Part shown: one piece after another, positions 9,937-18,138 of the stretch | How the letters are laid out: every line of letters begins with the position of its first letter | How positions within the stretch are numbered: position 1 is the first letter of the stretch | Assembly (NCBI RefSeq): GCF_022340605.1 | Contig: NZ_JAJDNQ010000022.1 | Location: 16,244 to 80,243, forward strand | Reading direction: 5' to 3' | Origin: Thiohalocapsa sp. | GTDB taxonomy: Bacteria; Pseudomonadota; Gammaproteobacteria; Chromatiales; Chromatiaceae | Length of the DNA: 64,000 nt | The notes under the pieces: generated by a model | Seen by the model: the letters and a program-made list of their open reading frames with translations, nothing else | Database searches by the model: none | Told to the model about the DNA's origin: nothing | Translations under genes and position numbers: made by a program

Positions 9937-11307
9937 ATGTCATCGACGACCTCCATCCATGGCATGTGGTCCTCGCGGCTGGCGTTCATCCTCGCCGCGA
10001 CGGGCTCCGCCGTGGGTCTTGGCAACGTCTGGCGCTTCCCGTATACCGCGGGCGAGTACGGCGGCGGCGCCTTCGTGCTCGTCTACCTGCTCTGCGTGGC
10101 GGGCATCGGCATCCCCATCATGATGGCGGAAATCATGCTCGGCCGGCGCGGCCGGCAGAGCCCCATCAACACCATGAAGAGCCTGGCGCGGGAGGAGGGC
10201 AGCAGCCCGGCATGGCAACTGCTGGGTTGGATGGGGATTGTCGCGGGATTCCTCATCCTGTCGTTTTACAGCGTCATCGCCGGCTGGACGCTGGCCTACG
10301 TGTTCCGGGCGGGTAGTGGGCTGTTCGCCGGCGCGGACGCGGCCGTGGCGCAGGCCATGTTCGAGGGGCTGGTGTCGGACCCGGAGCGGCTCCTCGCGTG
10401 GCACACCATATTCATGGTGATGACCACCCTGGTGGTGGCGCGCGGCGTGGCGAGCGGACTGGAGAGCGCGGTGCGCTGGCTGATGCCGGCGCTGTTCCTG
10501 CTGCTGGTGGTGATGGTGTTCTATGCCGCTGAGGCCGGCGACTTCGGTAGCGGCTTTGCGTACATGTTTTCGCCGGATTTCGGCAAGCTCGGCTCGCGCT
10601 TCGGCGAGGCGTTGCTGAGCGCGATGGGCCAGGCGTTCTTCAGCCTCAGCCTCGGCATGGGCGCCATCATGATCTACGGTTCCTATCTCAACAGCCGTGC
10701 ATCCATCGCGCAGAACGTCATTATCATCGCCGGCATGGACACGCTGGTGGCGCTCCTGGCCGGACTGGCGATCTTCCCTATCGTGCTCGCCAACGGCCTC
10801 GAGCCGGGCAGCGGCCCCGGGCTGATCTTCCAGACCCTGCCCATTGCCTTCGGTCAGATGCCCGGCGGTGCGTTGTTCGGCGCCGTGTTCTTCATTCTGC
10901 TGGTATTTGCGGCATGGACCTCGGCAATTTCGTTGTTGGAGCCCATCACCGCCTGGCTAGTGGAGAATCGCGGCTTCAGCCGTCCGCGCGCCGCGGCCCT
11001 GGGCGGCAGTCTGGTGTGGCTGCTGGGGATTGCTTGCCTCCTGTCGCTCAATGTCTGGTCCGACGTCAAGGTGTTCGGCAAGGGCTTCCTCGATCTGTTC
11101 GACTATCTGACGGCCAATGTCCTGTTGCCCTTAGGTGGTGTCTTGATCGCCATCTTCGCCGGGTGGATTATGCGGCGCGCCTCGAGCGCGGACGAGTTGG
11201 GGTTCACGGAGCGCTCCTTCGTGTACCGTCTCTGGCTGCTGCTCGTGCGGTTCGTGGCGCCGGCGTGCGTCATTATCGTTTTCCTAAATGCGATCGGGTT
11301 GATCTGA
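9937..11307 (+). CDS. Sodium-dependent transporter, NSS (SNF) family
   Basis: This secondary transporter of the neurotransmitter:sodium symporter family typically couples Na+ entry to amino-acid uptake. The ATG at 9937 follows AACAGGAG and begins a product with the family TM1 signature GSAVGLGNVWRFPY and unwound-helix residues. About eleven or twelve hydrophobic helices follow over 456 aa, the usual size for short bacterial members. The TM6-equivalent region reads FFSLSLGMGAI. Substrate is not predictable; a tryptophan, tyrosine or alanine type is equally possible. ratA starts one base after its stop, suggesting co-transcription even though the functions seem unrelated. Confidence 0.92.
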   Translation: MSSTTSIHGMWSSRLAFILAATGSAVGLGNVWRFPYTAGEYGGGAFVLVYLLCVAGIGIPIMMAEIMLGRRGRQSPINTMKSLAREEGSSPAWQLLGWMGIVAGFLILSFYSVIAGWTLAYVFRAGSGLFAGADAAVAQAMFEGLVSDPERLLAWHTIFMVMTTLVVARGVASGLESAVRWLMPALFLLLVVMVFYAAEAGDFGSGFAYMFSPDFGKLGSRFGEALLSAMGQAFFSLSLGMGAIMIYGSYLNSRASIAQNVIIIAGMDTLVALLAGLAIFPIVLANGLEPGSGPGLIFQTLPIAFGQMPGGALFGAVFFILLVFAAWTSAISLLEPITAWLVENRGFSRPRAAALGGSLVWLLGIACLLSLNVWSDVKVFGKGFLDLFDYLTANVLLPLGGVLIAIFAGWIMRRASSADELGFTERSFVYRLWLLLVRFVAPACVIIVFLNAIGLI

Positions 11308-11308
11308 C

Positions 11309-11743
11309 GTGCCGGTTATCAAGAAGAGCGCATTGGTGCGGCATTCGGCGGAGCAGATGTTCGGGCTCGTCGCCGATGTCAAGCAATATCCGGAGTTTCT
11401 ACCCTGGTGTCAGTCCACGGAACTGCTCTCGTCCACCGACGAGCAGATCTGCGGACGCATCGAGGTGGCCCGGTTGGGTGTGCGGCAGAAGTTCTCCACC
11501 TGTAACCGCATCGACCCGCCGCATCGGATGCAGATCGATCTCATGGACGGTCCCTTTCGCAAGCTGACAGGGGCCTGGACCTTCAAGGCGCTGCGTGAGG
11601 ATGCCTGCAAGGTGGAGTTGGAACTGGACTTCGAGTTTTCCGGCAGGCTCATCGACAAGGCCTTCGGTGGCGTGTTCGGACAGATTGCAAACTCGCTCGT
11701 GGATGCGTTCTGCAAGCGAGCGGACGAGGTGTATGGTGACTGA
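11309..11743 (+). CDS. ratA: RatA, START-fold (COQ10-like) ribosome-associated protein
   Basis: This is a 144-aa polyketide-cyclase/START-domain protein. The E. coli homologue (PasT/RatA) was reported to bind 50S subunits as a toxin; mitochondrial relatives bind coenzyme Q. Typical features are the N-terminal KKSALVRHSAEQMFGLVADV, then YPEFLPWC and the C-terminal amphipathic helix around IANSLVDAFCKRADEVYG. The start is a GTG at 11309, one base after the preceding stop. It overlaps ratB by 11 bp. The ratA-ratB pair facing bamE is the standard gammaproteobacterial arrangement; smpB, usually next to it, is absent. Confidence 0.93.
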   Translation: MPVIKKSALVRHSAEQMFGLVADVKQYPEFLPWCQSTELLSSTDEQICGRIEVARLGVRQKFSTCNRIDPPHRMQIDLMDGPFRKLTGAWTFKALREDACKVELELDFEFSGRLIDKAFGGVFGQIANSLVDAFCKRADEVYGD

Positions 11744-12068
11744 CGAAAGCAAGATTCGCGTGGAGGTGGCCTACGCCCGCGAGAAGCAGCAGGCGCTGCT
11801 GCAGGTGCAGGGCGAGCCGGGGCTCACGATCCGCGAGGCCATCGAGCGCTCCGGCGTGCTGCAACGCTTCCCGGACATCGACCTCGCGGTCAACAAGGTG
11901 GGCGTGTTCGGCAAGGTCACCACGCTCGAGGCGACCCTCGCCGATGGTGATCGGGTGGAGATCTATCCGCCGCTGATTGCCGACCCGAAGCAGGCGCGCA
12001 AGGTGCGAGCAGCCAATACGGGCGACAAGCCCCGCGCTGCCGCCGCGTCAGAAAAGCCGGACGCCTGA
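11733..12068 (+). CDS. ratB: RatB / RnfH-family (UPF0125) protein
   Basis: This is a small ubiquitin-like beta-grasp protein of 111 aa, always found beside ratA in Gammaproteobacteria, with no proven biochemical role. The ATG at 11733 overlaps the ratA coding end. The core runs from IRVEVAYA through GLTIREAIERSGVL to DGDRVEIYPPL, the ThiS-like fold signature. The C-terminal 25 residues are a Lys/Ala-rich tail. Function is known only by association. Confidence 0.9.
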   Translation: MVTDESKIRVEVAYAREKQQALLQVQGEPGLTIREAIERSGVLQRFPDIDLAVNKVGVFGKVTTLEATLADGDRVEIYPPLIADPKQARKVRAANTGDKPRAAAASEKPDA

Positions 12069-12205
12069 GCGCGGCGCGGCGCGGCCGGCAGCGCGCAACT
12101 GAGTGCGCGGCCGGCCAGGGCCGCTCTCGCTCTGCCGACAACTTGGCGTCGTGCCGCGTCGTGTCGCTGCTCGGTTGGCTGTAGGGTGGAGGAGCGTGGC
12201 GCAAT

Positions 12206-12256
12206 CGACCTCTGAGACGGTCTCGGGACTTGCGCCCTGCTGCGCTAGTCCTTTCC
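12206..12256. repeat. Dispersed repeat, copy C (core and tail only)
   Basis: CTGAGACGGTCTCGGGACTTGCG followed by CTGCGCTAGTCC and a C-rich tail matches the right half of copy A (1765-1815) closely. The (GTTGTC)n half is missing. It overlaps the last bases of bamE. Confidence 0.5.
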
Positions 12257-12730
12257 GCCCCCTGCCGCGTCCAGGGCCCGGCCGAAAAGCCCCTTCTTCT
12301 CCTCCCAGTCGGGCACCTTCACGACGACCTCGTGCTCGGTCTCGCCGGGGATGCCCTCATGCCGGTCCGGCGGCACGAAGCCCTGGATGCGCACCAGGGC
12401 ATCGTCTTCGAAGAACAGCGTCAGTGGTTTTTCCTCCATCGGGCCGCGCCCGCGCTGCAGGGTGTAGGTGTAGTCCCAGCGGTCGGTGTGGAACATGTCC
12501 ATGAGCATCGGCGTGCCGAGCACGTAGCGGACCTGGTCCTTGGTCATGCCGAGCCGCAGCTGATCCAGCATGTCCTTGCTGACGATGTTGCCTTGCTGAA
12601 CGGGCATCTTGTACACGAAGGGGAGATCGGCCAGGGCCGGCTCCCGGTACACGTCGTTCTTCGTGTTGCGCGCGCATCCGATTTGTGCGGCAATAGCGAG
12701 GCTGATTAGGAGAATGACAATCTTTCGCAT
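12245..12730 (-). CDS. bamE: BamE, outer membrane protein assembly lipoprotein (SmpA/OmlA)
   Basis: BamE is an outer-membrane lipoprotein of the BAM beta-barrel assembly machine. The start ATG at 12730 gives the signal MRKIVILLISLAIAAQIGC with lipidated Cys19; the open frame continues upstream but would bury the signal. The SmpA/OmlA domain follows: QGNIVSKDMLDQLRLGMTKDQV, then VLGTPML and FHTDRWDYTY, all hallmark motifs. At 161 aa it is longer than E. coli BamE (113) because of a charged C-terminal extension. It is divergent from fur, with about 190 bp of shared control region. Confidence 0.95.
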   Translation of the reverse strand: MRKIVILLISLAIAAQIGCARNTKNDVYREPALADLPFVYKMPVQQGNIVSKDMLDQLRLGMTKDQVRYVLGTPMLMDMFHTDRWDYTYTLQRGRGPMEEKPLTLFFEDDALVRIQGFVPPDRHEGIPGETEHEVVVKVPDWEEKKGLFGRALDAAGGGKD

Positions 12731-12917
12731 TGGTCCCAAGACTTCGTGACTGCTGCCGAGTCGGCTCGACAGGGCAGTGGGGGAGGCGTTGGTCAGTGAA
12801 CGGTGTGCGCCGCTCGTTTTGAACATGTCGTTGTGGACAGCAGGTTGAGCCCGACAAGTCTATCGCAGGCTGTGCGGACACTTCACTTGCCCGCGGGCGC
12901 TGCGGGGACATGACGCA

Positions 12918-13337
12918 ATGATGGAAAATCAACAGATCAAGCAGGCCGGCCTCAAGGTTACGCTACCGCGGGTCAAGATTCTGAGCGTGCTGGAAACCAG
13001 CACGCTCAGGCATCTGAGCGCGGAGGACGTCTACAAGGAGCTCCTCGCCGCCGGCGAGGAGATCGGGCTTGCGACCATCTATCGCGTGCTGACGCAGTTC
13101 GAAAGCGCCGGGCTCGTCTGTCGGCATCACTTCGAGGGCGGTCAGTCGGTGTTCGAGCTGAACCGCGGCGGCCATCACGATCACCTGGTCTGCGTCAAGT
13201 GCGGCAGCGTCGTGGAGTTCCTGTCCGAGGTCATCGAAGAGCGCCAACGCGCCATCGCCGCGGAGCACGGCTTCGAGATCGAGGATCATTCGCTGATCAT
13301 CTACGGCGTATGCAACAAGTGTCGCGGATCCTCCTGA
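12918..13337 (+). CDS. fur: Ferric uptake regulator Fur
   Basis: Fur is a metal-dependent repressor (Fe2+ co-repressor) of iron uptake and many iron-linked genes. The 139-aa protein has the winged-helix DNA-binding domain (about residues 1-83, containing AEDVYKELLAAGEEIGLATIYR), then the metal and dimer domain with GGHHDHLVC. Two cysteine pairs, CVKC and CNKC, could hold structural zinc. Tandem ATGs at 12918 and 12921 leave the first residue uncertain. The bamE/fur divergence is the conserved gammaproteobacterial order. Confidence 0.97.
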   Translation: MMENQQIKQAGLKVTLPRVKILSVLETSTLRHLSAEDVYKELLAAGEEIGLATIYRVLTQFESAGLVCRHHFEGGQSVFELNRGGHHDHLVCVKCGSVVEFLSEVIEERQRAIAAEHGFEIEDHSLIIYGVCNKCRGSS

Positions 13338-13392
13338 GGAGGCCCGGCCGGCTGCCCGTGCGCCGATCCGGCCGTACTACCCTGCCGAGGCC

Positions 13393-13881
13393 ATGCCGCA
13401 AAACGCCCGCTCCGACATCCACATCGATCTGGCGCGCCAGACGCTGACCCTGCGCGATGGCGACAGCGAGCGCACTTACATGATTTCCACCGCCGCCAAT
13501 GGCGCCGGCGAGCTGCTGGGCAGCGGCTGTACACCGCGTGGACGCCATCGCATCCGGCTCAAGATCGGTGCGGGCTGCCCGGCGGGTGCGGTGTTCCGTG
13601 GGCGGCGCTGGACCGGCGAGATCTACAGCCCCGCGCTTGCGGCGGAACACCCGGGGCGGGACTGGATACTCACCCGCATCCTCTGGCTCACCGGCACCGA
13701 GCGCGGCCGCAACCGCGGTGGTGCCGTGGACAGCCTGCGCCGGTTCATCTACATCCACGGCTGTGCGCCCACCGAGCCCATGGGCATGCCACGCTCCCAC
13801 GGCTGCATCCGCATGCGGGACGCGGACCTGCTGGAACTGTTCGACGCCGTGTCCGCGGGCACCCGCGTGGACATCTGCTGA
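13393..13881 (+). CDS. L,D-transpeptidase (YkuD family), cytoplasm-predicted
   Basis: YkuD-domain enzymes form 3-3 peptidoglycan cross-links or attach proteins to the wall. The 162-aa protein is essentially only the domain, ending in the active-site motif SHGCIRM with catalytic Cys138; an earlier HG at 122-123 matches the first conserved His. Unusually, no signal peptide or membrane anchor is visible, as in the ErfK/YbiS-like short L,D-transpeptidase-like proteins of this group. The ABC permease gene begins five bases after its stop, so the two are probably co-transcribed. Confidence 0.88.
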   Translation: MPQNARSDIHIDLARQTLTLRDGDSERTYMISTAANGAGELLGSGCTPRGRHRIRLKIGAGCPAGAVFRGRRWTGEIYSPALAAEHPGRDWILTRILWLTGTERGRNRGGAVDSLRRFIYIHGCAPTEPMGMPRSHGCIRMRDADLLELFDAVSAGTRVDIC

Positions 13882-13886
13882 ACAAC

Positions 13887-14807
13887 GTGCCTGCCGCGAT
13901 CCTGACCCGACTGGGCGCCGCGCTGGTGGTGGTGGTGGGCGTCTGTACTCTGGTGTTCCTGCTGATCCACTTGGTACCCGGCGATCCAGTGGAGGCGATG
14001 CTGGGCGAGCGGGCGCAGGCATCCGACCGGTTGGCGTTGCGCGCGGCGCTCGGACTCGACCTGCCGCTATGGGAGCAATACCGGCGCTACATCACCGGCT
14101 TGCTGCACCTGAACCTGGGGCAGTCCTTCCTGGACCAGCGGCCGGTGGCGGCGATCCTCGCCGAGCGGCTGCCGGCGACGCTCAGGCTGGCGCTGGCCGG
14201 GCTCGGCATCGCGCTGGTGGTCGCGCTTCCGCTCGGCATGCTGGCGGCGCGCTTTCGCGGGACCGCGCTGGACTCCGCGGCCATGACCTTGTCGCTGGCG
14301 GGCATCTCGATACCCAATTTCTGGCTTGGGCCGCTGCTGATCCTGGTGTTCTCGCTCTGGCTCGGCTGGACGCCGGTCAGCGGCGATGAGGCGCCCGCGT
14401 CCATCGTCCTGCCCGCCATCACCCTGGGCACGGCGCTGGCGGCAATCCTGGCGCGCATGGTGCGTGCAAGCATGCTGGAGGTGCTCGGCGAGGACTATAT
14501 CCGCACCGCCCGCGCCAAGGGGCTCGGCGAGGCCGCGGTGCTCTGGCGCCATGCCCTGCGCAACGCGTGGCTGCCGGTGCTCACCGTCATCGGCCTCCAA
14601 CTCGGCGGTCTGCTGGCGGGCGCCGTCATTACCGAGACGGTGTTCGCGTGGCCCGGCATCGGCAGCCTGCTGGTGGACGCCATCAAGGCGCGTGACTTCC
14701 CCGTGGTGCAGGGCTGCGTGCTCTTGATCAGCCTGTGCTACGTGCTGGTGAACGCCCTGACGGACCTGGCCTATGTGTGGATCGATCCACGCATCGGCGC
14801 CCGCTGA
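13887..14807 (+). CDS. ABC transporter permease, DppB/OppB type
   Basis: This is the first of two inner-membrane subunits of a peptide/nickel-type (PepT) ABC importer. The GTG start at 13887 gives an N-terminal helix (LGAALVVVVGVCTLVFLLIHLVPGDPVEAML) with the family-typical PGDP motif. The C-terminal half carries the coupling loop for the ATPase, EDYIRTARAKGLGEAAVLWRH-type. Six hydrophobic helices fit 306 aa. The binding protein and ATPases are not adjacent, so substrate and even importer activity are unconfirmed. Confidence 0.92.
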   Translation: MPAAILTRLGAALVVVVGVCTLVFLLIHLVPGDPVEAMLGERAQASDRLALRAALGLDLPLWEQYRRYITGLLHLNLGQSFLDQRPVAAILAERLPATLRLALAGLGIALVVALPLGMLAARFRGTALDSAAMTLSLAGISIPNFWLGPLLILVFSLWLGWTPVSGDEAPASIVLPAITLGTALAAILARMVRASMLEVLGEDYIRTARAKGLGEAAVLWRHALRNAWLPVLTVIGLQLGGLLAGAVITETVFAWPGIGSLLVDAIKARDFPVVQGCVLLISLCYVLVNALTDLAYVWIDPRIGAR

Positions 14808-14820
14808 GGCCGGCGGGGCA

Positions 14821-15633
14821 GTGACGCCGCGCCGGCTGGCGAGACTCTTCCCGTGGCTGGTGCTGGCCGCGTGGCTCGGCATGGCGCTGCTGGGGCCGCT
14901 GCTGGCCGGGCGCGCGAACCAGGTGGACCTGCCGCGCATCCTGGCGCCGCCCTCCGCCACGTTGCCGCTCGGCGCGGACGACCTGGGCCGCCCGGTGCTG
15001 GCGCGGCTGGCAGCCGGCGCGGGGACGTCGCTGGCGGTAGGCTTCGGCGTGGTGCTGGTGTCCGCGGCCATCGGGGCGTTGCTCGGCGGCATTGCCGGCT
15101 TCGCGGGCGGCTGGGTGGATCTGGTGATTGTCAGGATCATCGACGTCTTTCTGGCCTTTCCGGGCATCCTGTTGGCCATTGCGCTGGCGGGCATCCTCGG
15201 CCCCGGCCTCGGCAACGTCGTCATCGCGCTGGCGGTGGTGAGCTGGGTGGGCTATGCGCGGCTGCTGCGGGCGCAGGTGCTCTCGCTGCGCGGCCGCGAT
15301 CACGTGCTCGCCGCCCGTGCCCTCGGCGCGGGGCCAGTGCGGATTCTGCTGCGCCACTTGTTGCCGCTGGCCGCCGCCCCCCTGATCGTCGAGGCCACCT
15401 TCGGCGTCGCCGGTGCGGTGGTCGCGGAGGCTGGTTTATCCTTCCTCGGGCTCGGCGTACAGCCGCCGGCGGCGTCCTGGGGCACCATGATCCGCGACGG
15501 CGTCTCGCAGATGCTGACGGCCCCGCACCTGGTGGCCGCACCCGGTGCCGCGCTCATGCTGGTGGTGTTGGCGGTAAACCTGCTGGGAGACCGCTTGCGC
15601 GACCGCCTGGATGTGCGTACTGCCGCCCGTTGA
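14821..15633 (+). CDS. ABC transporter permease, DppC/OppC type
   Basis: This is the second permease of the pair, starting with a GTG 13 bp after the first gene. The 270-aa protein has the DppC-type N-terminus (one helix, then PLGADDLGRPVLARL) and the EAA coupling loop around HVLAARALGAGPVRILLRH. The C-terminal segment AEAGLSFLGLGVQPPAASWG is a signature of this subfamily. The pair presumably forms one heterodimeric channel. No ATPase or periplasmic binding protein is in the window, so partners must lie elsewhere. Confidence 0.92.
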   Translation: MTPRRLARLFPWLVLAAWLGMALLGPLLAGRANQVDLPRILAPPSATLPLGADDLGRPVLARLAAGAGTSLAVGFGVVLVSAAIGALLGGIAGFAGGWVDLVIVRIIDVFLAFPGILLAIALAGILGPGLGNVVIALAVVSWVGYARLLRAQVLSLRGRDHVLAARALGAGPVRILLRHLLPLAAAPLIVEATFGVAGAVVAEAGLSFLGLGVQPPAASWGTMIRDGVSQMLTAPHLVAAPGAALMLVVLAVNLLGDRLRDRLDVRTAAR

Positions 15634-15714
15634 GCCTGCCTTTGCCGCCCGCGCGCGCGGCCGGCCCCGCTTCCATGACAGTTCCAACCCTTCCAACCCC
15701 GGGGGACCACAACC

Positions 15715-16275
15715 ATGGACAAGATGCCCGCGGATCATTACGCCGCCGTGCTGTCGCGCGCCGAGTGCCTGGCGGATCGGGCCGCGGTCGATGCCGCCCT
15801 GGATGGCATGGCGGCCGGTATCAGGGCGAGACTCGGCGACAAGGACCCGCTGGTGTTGTCCGTGGTGACCGGCGGCATCGTCGTCACCGGGCTGTTGCTA
15901 CCGCGCCTGGATTTCCCGCTGCGGCTGGATTACGTGCACGCCACCCGCTACCGCGGCGCGCTCAGCGGTGCCGACCTGCACTGGCAGCACCGCCCGGCGG
16001 AGGCCATGCGCGGCGAGCACGTGCTGGTGGTGGACGACATCTTCGACCAGGGACACACCATGGAGGCCATCGTCGCGGCCTGCCGCGAGGATGGCGCCGC
16101 CAGCGTCACCGCCGCGGTGCTGGCGCTGAAGGAGGGAGCGGCGCAGACCGATTACCGGCCCGATGTGGTCGGCCTGACCATCCCTGACCGCTACGTCATG
16201 GGTTACGGGCTCGACTACAAGCGCTATTTCCGCAATCTGCGCGGCATCTACGCCGCCGCGGACGAGGATACCTGA
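15715..16275 (+). CDS. hpt: Hypoxanthine-guanine phosphoribosyltransferase
   Basis: This enzyme converts hypoxanthine or guanine plus PRPP into IMP or GMP. The PRPP-binding signature VLVVDDIFDQGHTM lies near residues 103-116. VTGGIVVTG near residue 51 matches the first loop, and the C-terminal DRYVMGYGLDYKRYFRNL is typical of this HGPRT class. The 186-aa length is normal. Downstream come a hemerythrin and methylthioinosine phosphorylase; the latter releases hypoxanthine, which HGPRT can reuse, so the grouping fits a purine-salvage route. Confidence 0.94.
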   Translation: MDKMPADHYAAVLSRAECLADRAAVDAALDGMAAGIRARLGDKDPLVLSVVTGGIVVTGLLLPRLDFPLRLDYVHATRYRGALSGADLHWQHRPAEAMRGEHVLVVDDIFDQGHTMEAIVAACREDGAASVTAAVLALKEGAAQTDYRPDVVGLTIPDRYVMGYGLDYKRYFRNLRGIYAAADEDT

Positions 16276-16343
16276 CCCCGTCGGCAGTACGCTCGAGAGC
16301 CGCGATCGGAATCCTGCGCGAGCTCTGCCAGTTCTGTGAAACG

Positions 16344-16392
16344 CTAATATAATTAGTGCCTTATTGACATTACTGCGGCTATGGGTTAAACC
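16344..16392 (+). promoter_or_regulatory. AT-rich control region with TTGACA and a CTAAT/ATTAG dyad
   Basis: A short palindrome CTAATATAATTAG (16344-16356) is followed by TTGACA (16364-16369), with a weak TAAACC at the expected -10 distance. It is the most AT-rich patch for several kilobases and lies about 140 bases before the hemerythrin start. No specific regulator can be named. Confidence 0.35.
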
Positions 16393-16531
16393 GGATAAAG
16401 TAACGTGGCCTGCGCGAAATCCTACCGACGGGTGGGGGTCGGCGCGGGACCCGGAGCCGCCTTGCCCGTGCCTGCGCCGCAACGCCGCGATTCAGCCGGC
16501 GGCTCCCGCAAACAAACGAGGAGGATGGGTC

Positions 16532-16996
16532 ATGCAATCACTCGATGGCTATCGCAATAGCCACGCCGAACTGCGCCAGATGATCGACGACCTGCGCTCG
16601 ATCATGACCGCCGAGCATCTAAAAATCCGGCCGAACGCCAAGACCGCCTACGAGCTCATGTGCGACCTCGCCAAGAAGGTGAAGGCCCACCTTGCCGAAG
16701 AGGACCGGCAGCTCTACCCGAACCTGTTGATCCATGAGGACCCGAAGGTCAAATCCATCGCCTGGGGGTTCATCAGCGGCGAGAAGCCGCTGCGACGCAC
16801 CTTCGACGAGTACTACAAGAAATGGCTGAAGGACTGCGACTTCAACTTTACGGAGGAGTTTCTGGAGGAGTCGCGCGAGATCTTCGACATGCTGAGCTAC
16901 CGCATCGATCGTGAAGAACAGGTGCTGTTCCCCAAGCTCGTGGAGATCGGGATGTTCTCGGGCTACGCGGCGCAACGCGCCAGATCAGGGGCCTAA
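16532..16996 (+). CDS. Hemerythrin-like (HHE) domain protein
   Basis: Four-helix-bundle proteins of this family can hold a di-iron site that senses or binds O2 or NO. The ATG at 16532 follows GAGGAGGATG at a normal distance. Candidate ligands are His11 (NSHAEL), His53 and Glu57 (KAHLAEE), and the last-helix YRIDREEQVLFPKL with its Glu pair. The second His-x-x-x-Glu typical of HHE proteins is not obvious, because the middle helices carry Tyr and Lys. Metal binding is therefore inferred. At 154 aa it is a single-domain member. An AT-rich promoter-like patch precedes it and a hairpin follows. Confidence 0.82.
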   Translation: MQSLDGYRNSHAELRQMIDDLRSIMTAEHLKIRPNAKTAYELMCDLAKKVKAHLAEEDRQLYPNLLIHEDPKVKSIAWGFISGEKPLRRTFDEYYKKWLKDCDFNFTEEFLEESREIFDMLSYRIDREEQVLFPKLVEIGMFSGYAAQRARSGA

Positions 16997-17301
16997 CCGG
17001 GCACCTGACATGCACCTGTTCCGGCACCTGGCCGCGCGCCGCATCACCAGCGAGCCCGAGCCCCGCCAGCCCGAGTGCATCGCCGCGGGCGGCGTCGTGC
17101 CGCCATAGTCCTTCGCCCGAAGCCGGTGCCATGCAGCACCGGCCTTCGTTACCGACCCCCGCACCCGCGCACCTTCCCCGCGCACCTTCCCTGGCGTTTG
17201 CCGGCACAGTGCGCGGCGCGTAGACTCCCCGGCGTTCATCGCCGCCGCGCCGCGGGGGCGCCATGGTGGCGCTGCCCCGGGCCGATCAAGGAGCATGTTT
17301 C
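16997..17301. other. 305-bp gap between hemerythrin and MTIP genes
   Basis: No gene is supported; a 32-codon frame at 17010 has no ribosome binding site. The gap contains a terminator-like hairpin at 17116-17146 and the AAGGAG ribosome binding site (17288-17293) of the next gene. Confidence 0.5.
17116..17146 (+). terminator. Hairpin after the hemerythrin gene
   Basis: GAAGCCGGTGC and GCACCGGCCTTC form an imperfect 11-bp stem around a short ATGCA loop. Only a weak GTTACC follows, so a U-poor terminator is the likely reading. Confidence 0.4.
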
Positions 17302-18042
17302 ATGGGCCTTCTCGGCATCATCGGGGGTTCCGGCTTCACGGCCCTGCCGGAGACGGAAATCGTCGACCGTCAGCGGGTCGAAACGCCCTATGGCGCGCCG
17401 TCGGCGGAGCTTCTGACGCTAAGACACGACGGGCAGGAATTCCGCTTTCTGCCACGGCACGGCGCGGACCACGGCATTCCGCCTCATGCAATCAATTACC
17501 GTGCCAATATTCAGGCGCTCTGCGACAGCGGCGTCACGCAGATCGTCGCGCTCGGCGCCGTCGGCGGCATTGCAGACGATTGCGGGCCGCTGCGGCTGTG
17601 CGTGCCAGACCAACTCATCGACTACACCTGGGGCCGTCCGTCCACCTACTTCGACGGCGCCGGTGGGGACGTGGTGCATGTGGACTTTTCCGCGCCCTTC
17701 GCGCAGGTACTGCGGGAGCGGCTGCTCGCGTCGGCTCAGGGGCTTGGCCTTGATCCGCGCGACGGGGGCACCTATGCCGTCACCCAGGGACCGCGGCTGG
17801 AGACGGCGGGCGAGATCCGCCGGCTCGAGCGCGACGGCTGCGACCTCGTCGGCATGACCGCGATGCCGGAGGCGGTGCTGGCCCGCGAGCGCGCGCTCGA
17901 CTACGCGCTGCTCGCCTTCGTCGTCAACTGGGCTGCCGGCAAGCGCGAAGGTGAGGTGGGCATGGGCGAGATCCGCGCCAATCTGGTGCGCTGCCAGGAC
18001 AGCGTCCGCCGACTCCTGCTGGCGTTCGTGGCCGCCGCTTGA
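17302..18042 (+). CDS. S-methyl-5'-thioinosine phosphorylase (MTIP), MtnP family
   Basis: MTIP cleaves 5'-methylthioinosine to hypoxanthine and methylthioribose-1-phosphate in methionine and purine salvage. The ATG at 17302 is preceded by AAGGAG at nine bases. The 246-aa protein has the purine-phosphorylase fold: GIIGGSGF (phosphate loop), PRHGADHGIPPHAINYRANI, the TYAVTQGPRLETAGEI active-site segment, and GMTAMPEA, which closely resemble Pseudomonas MTIP as remembered. Its close relative MTAP differs in base preference. The neighbouring HGPRT would recycle the product hypoxanthine, favouring MTIP. Confidence 0.9.
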   Translation: MGLLGIIGGSGFTALPETEIVDRQRVETPYGAPSAELLTLRHDGQEFRFLPRHGADHGIPPHAINYRANIQALCDSGVTQIVALGAVGGIADDCGPLRLCVPDQLIDYTWGRPSTYFDGAGGDVVHVDFSAPFAQVLRERLLASAQGLGLDPRDGGTYAVTQGPRLETAGEIRRLERDGCDLVGMTAMPEAVLARERALDYALLAFVVNWAAGKREGEVGMGEIRANLVRCQDSVRRLLLAFVAAA

Positions 18043-18138
18043 TGCCCCGCACGTGCTCGTTCGCCGAGTCGTACGGGCGCCATGCTTCGACAAGGGTTAT
18101 TATGCGCGTCTTGAATTTCGCAGAACGAGGTGAACACC

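Noticed and set aside
17010..17108. 32-codon ORF after the hemerythrin gene
   Set aside because: No ribosome binding site, low complexity, and it leads straight into a terminator-like hairpin.
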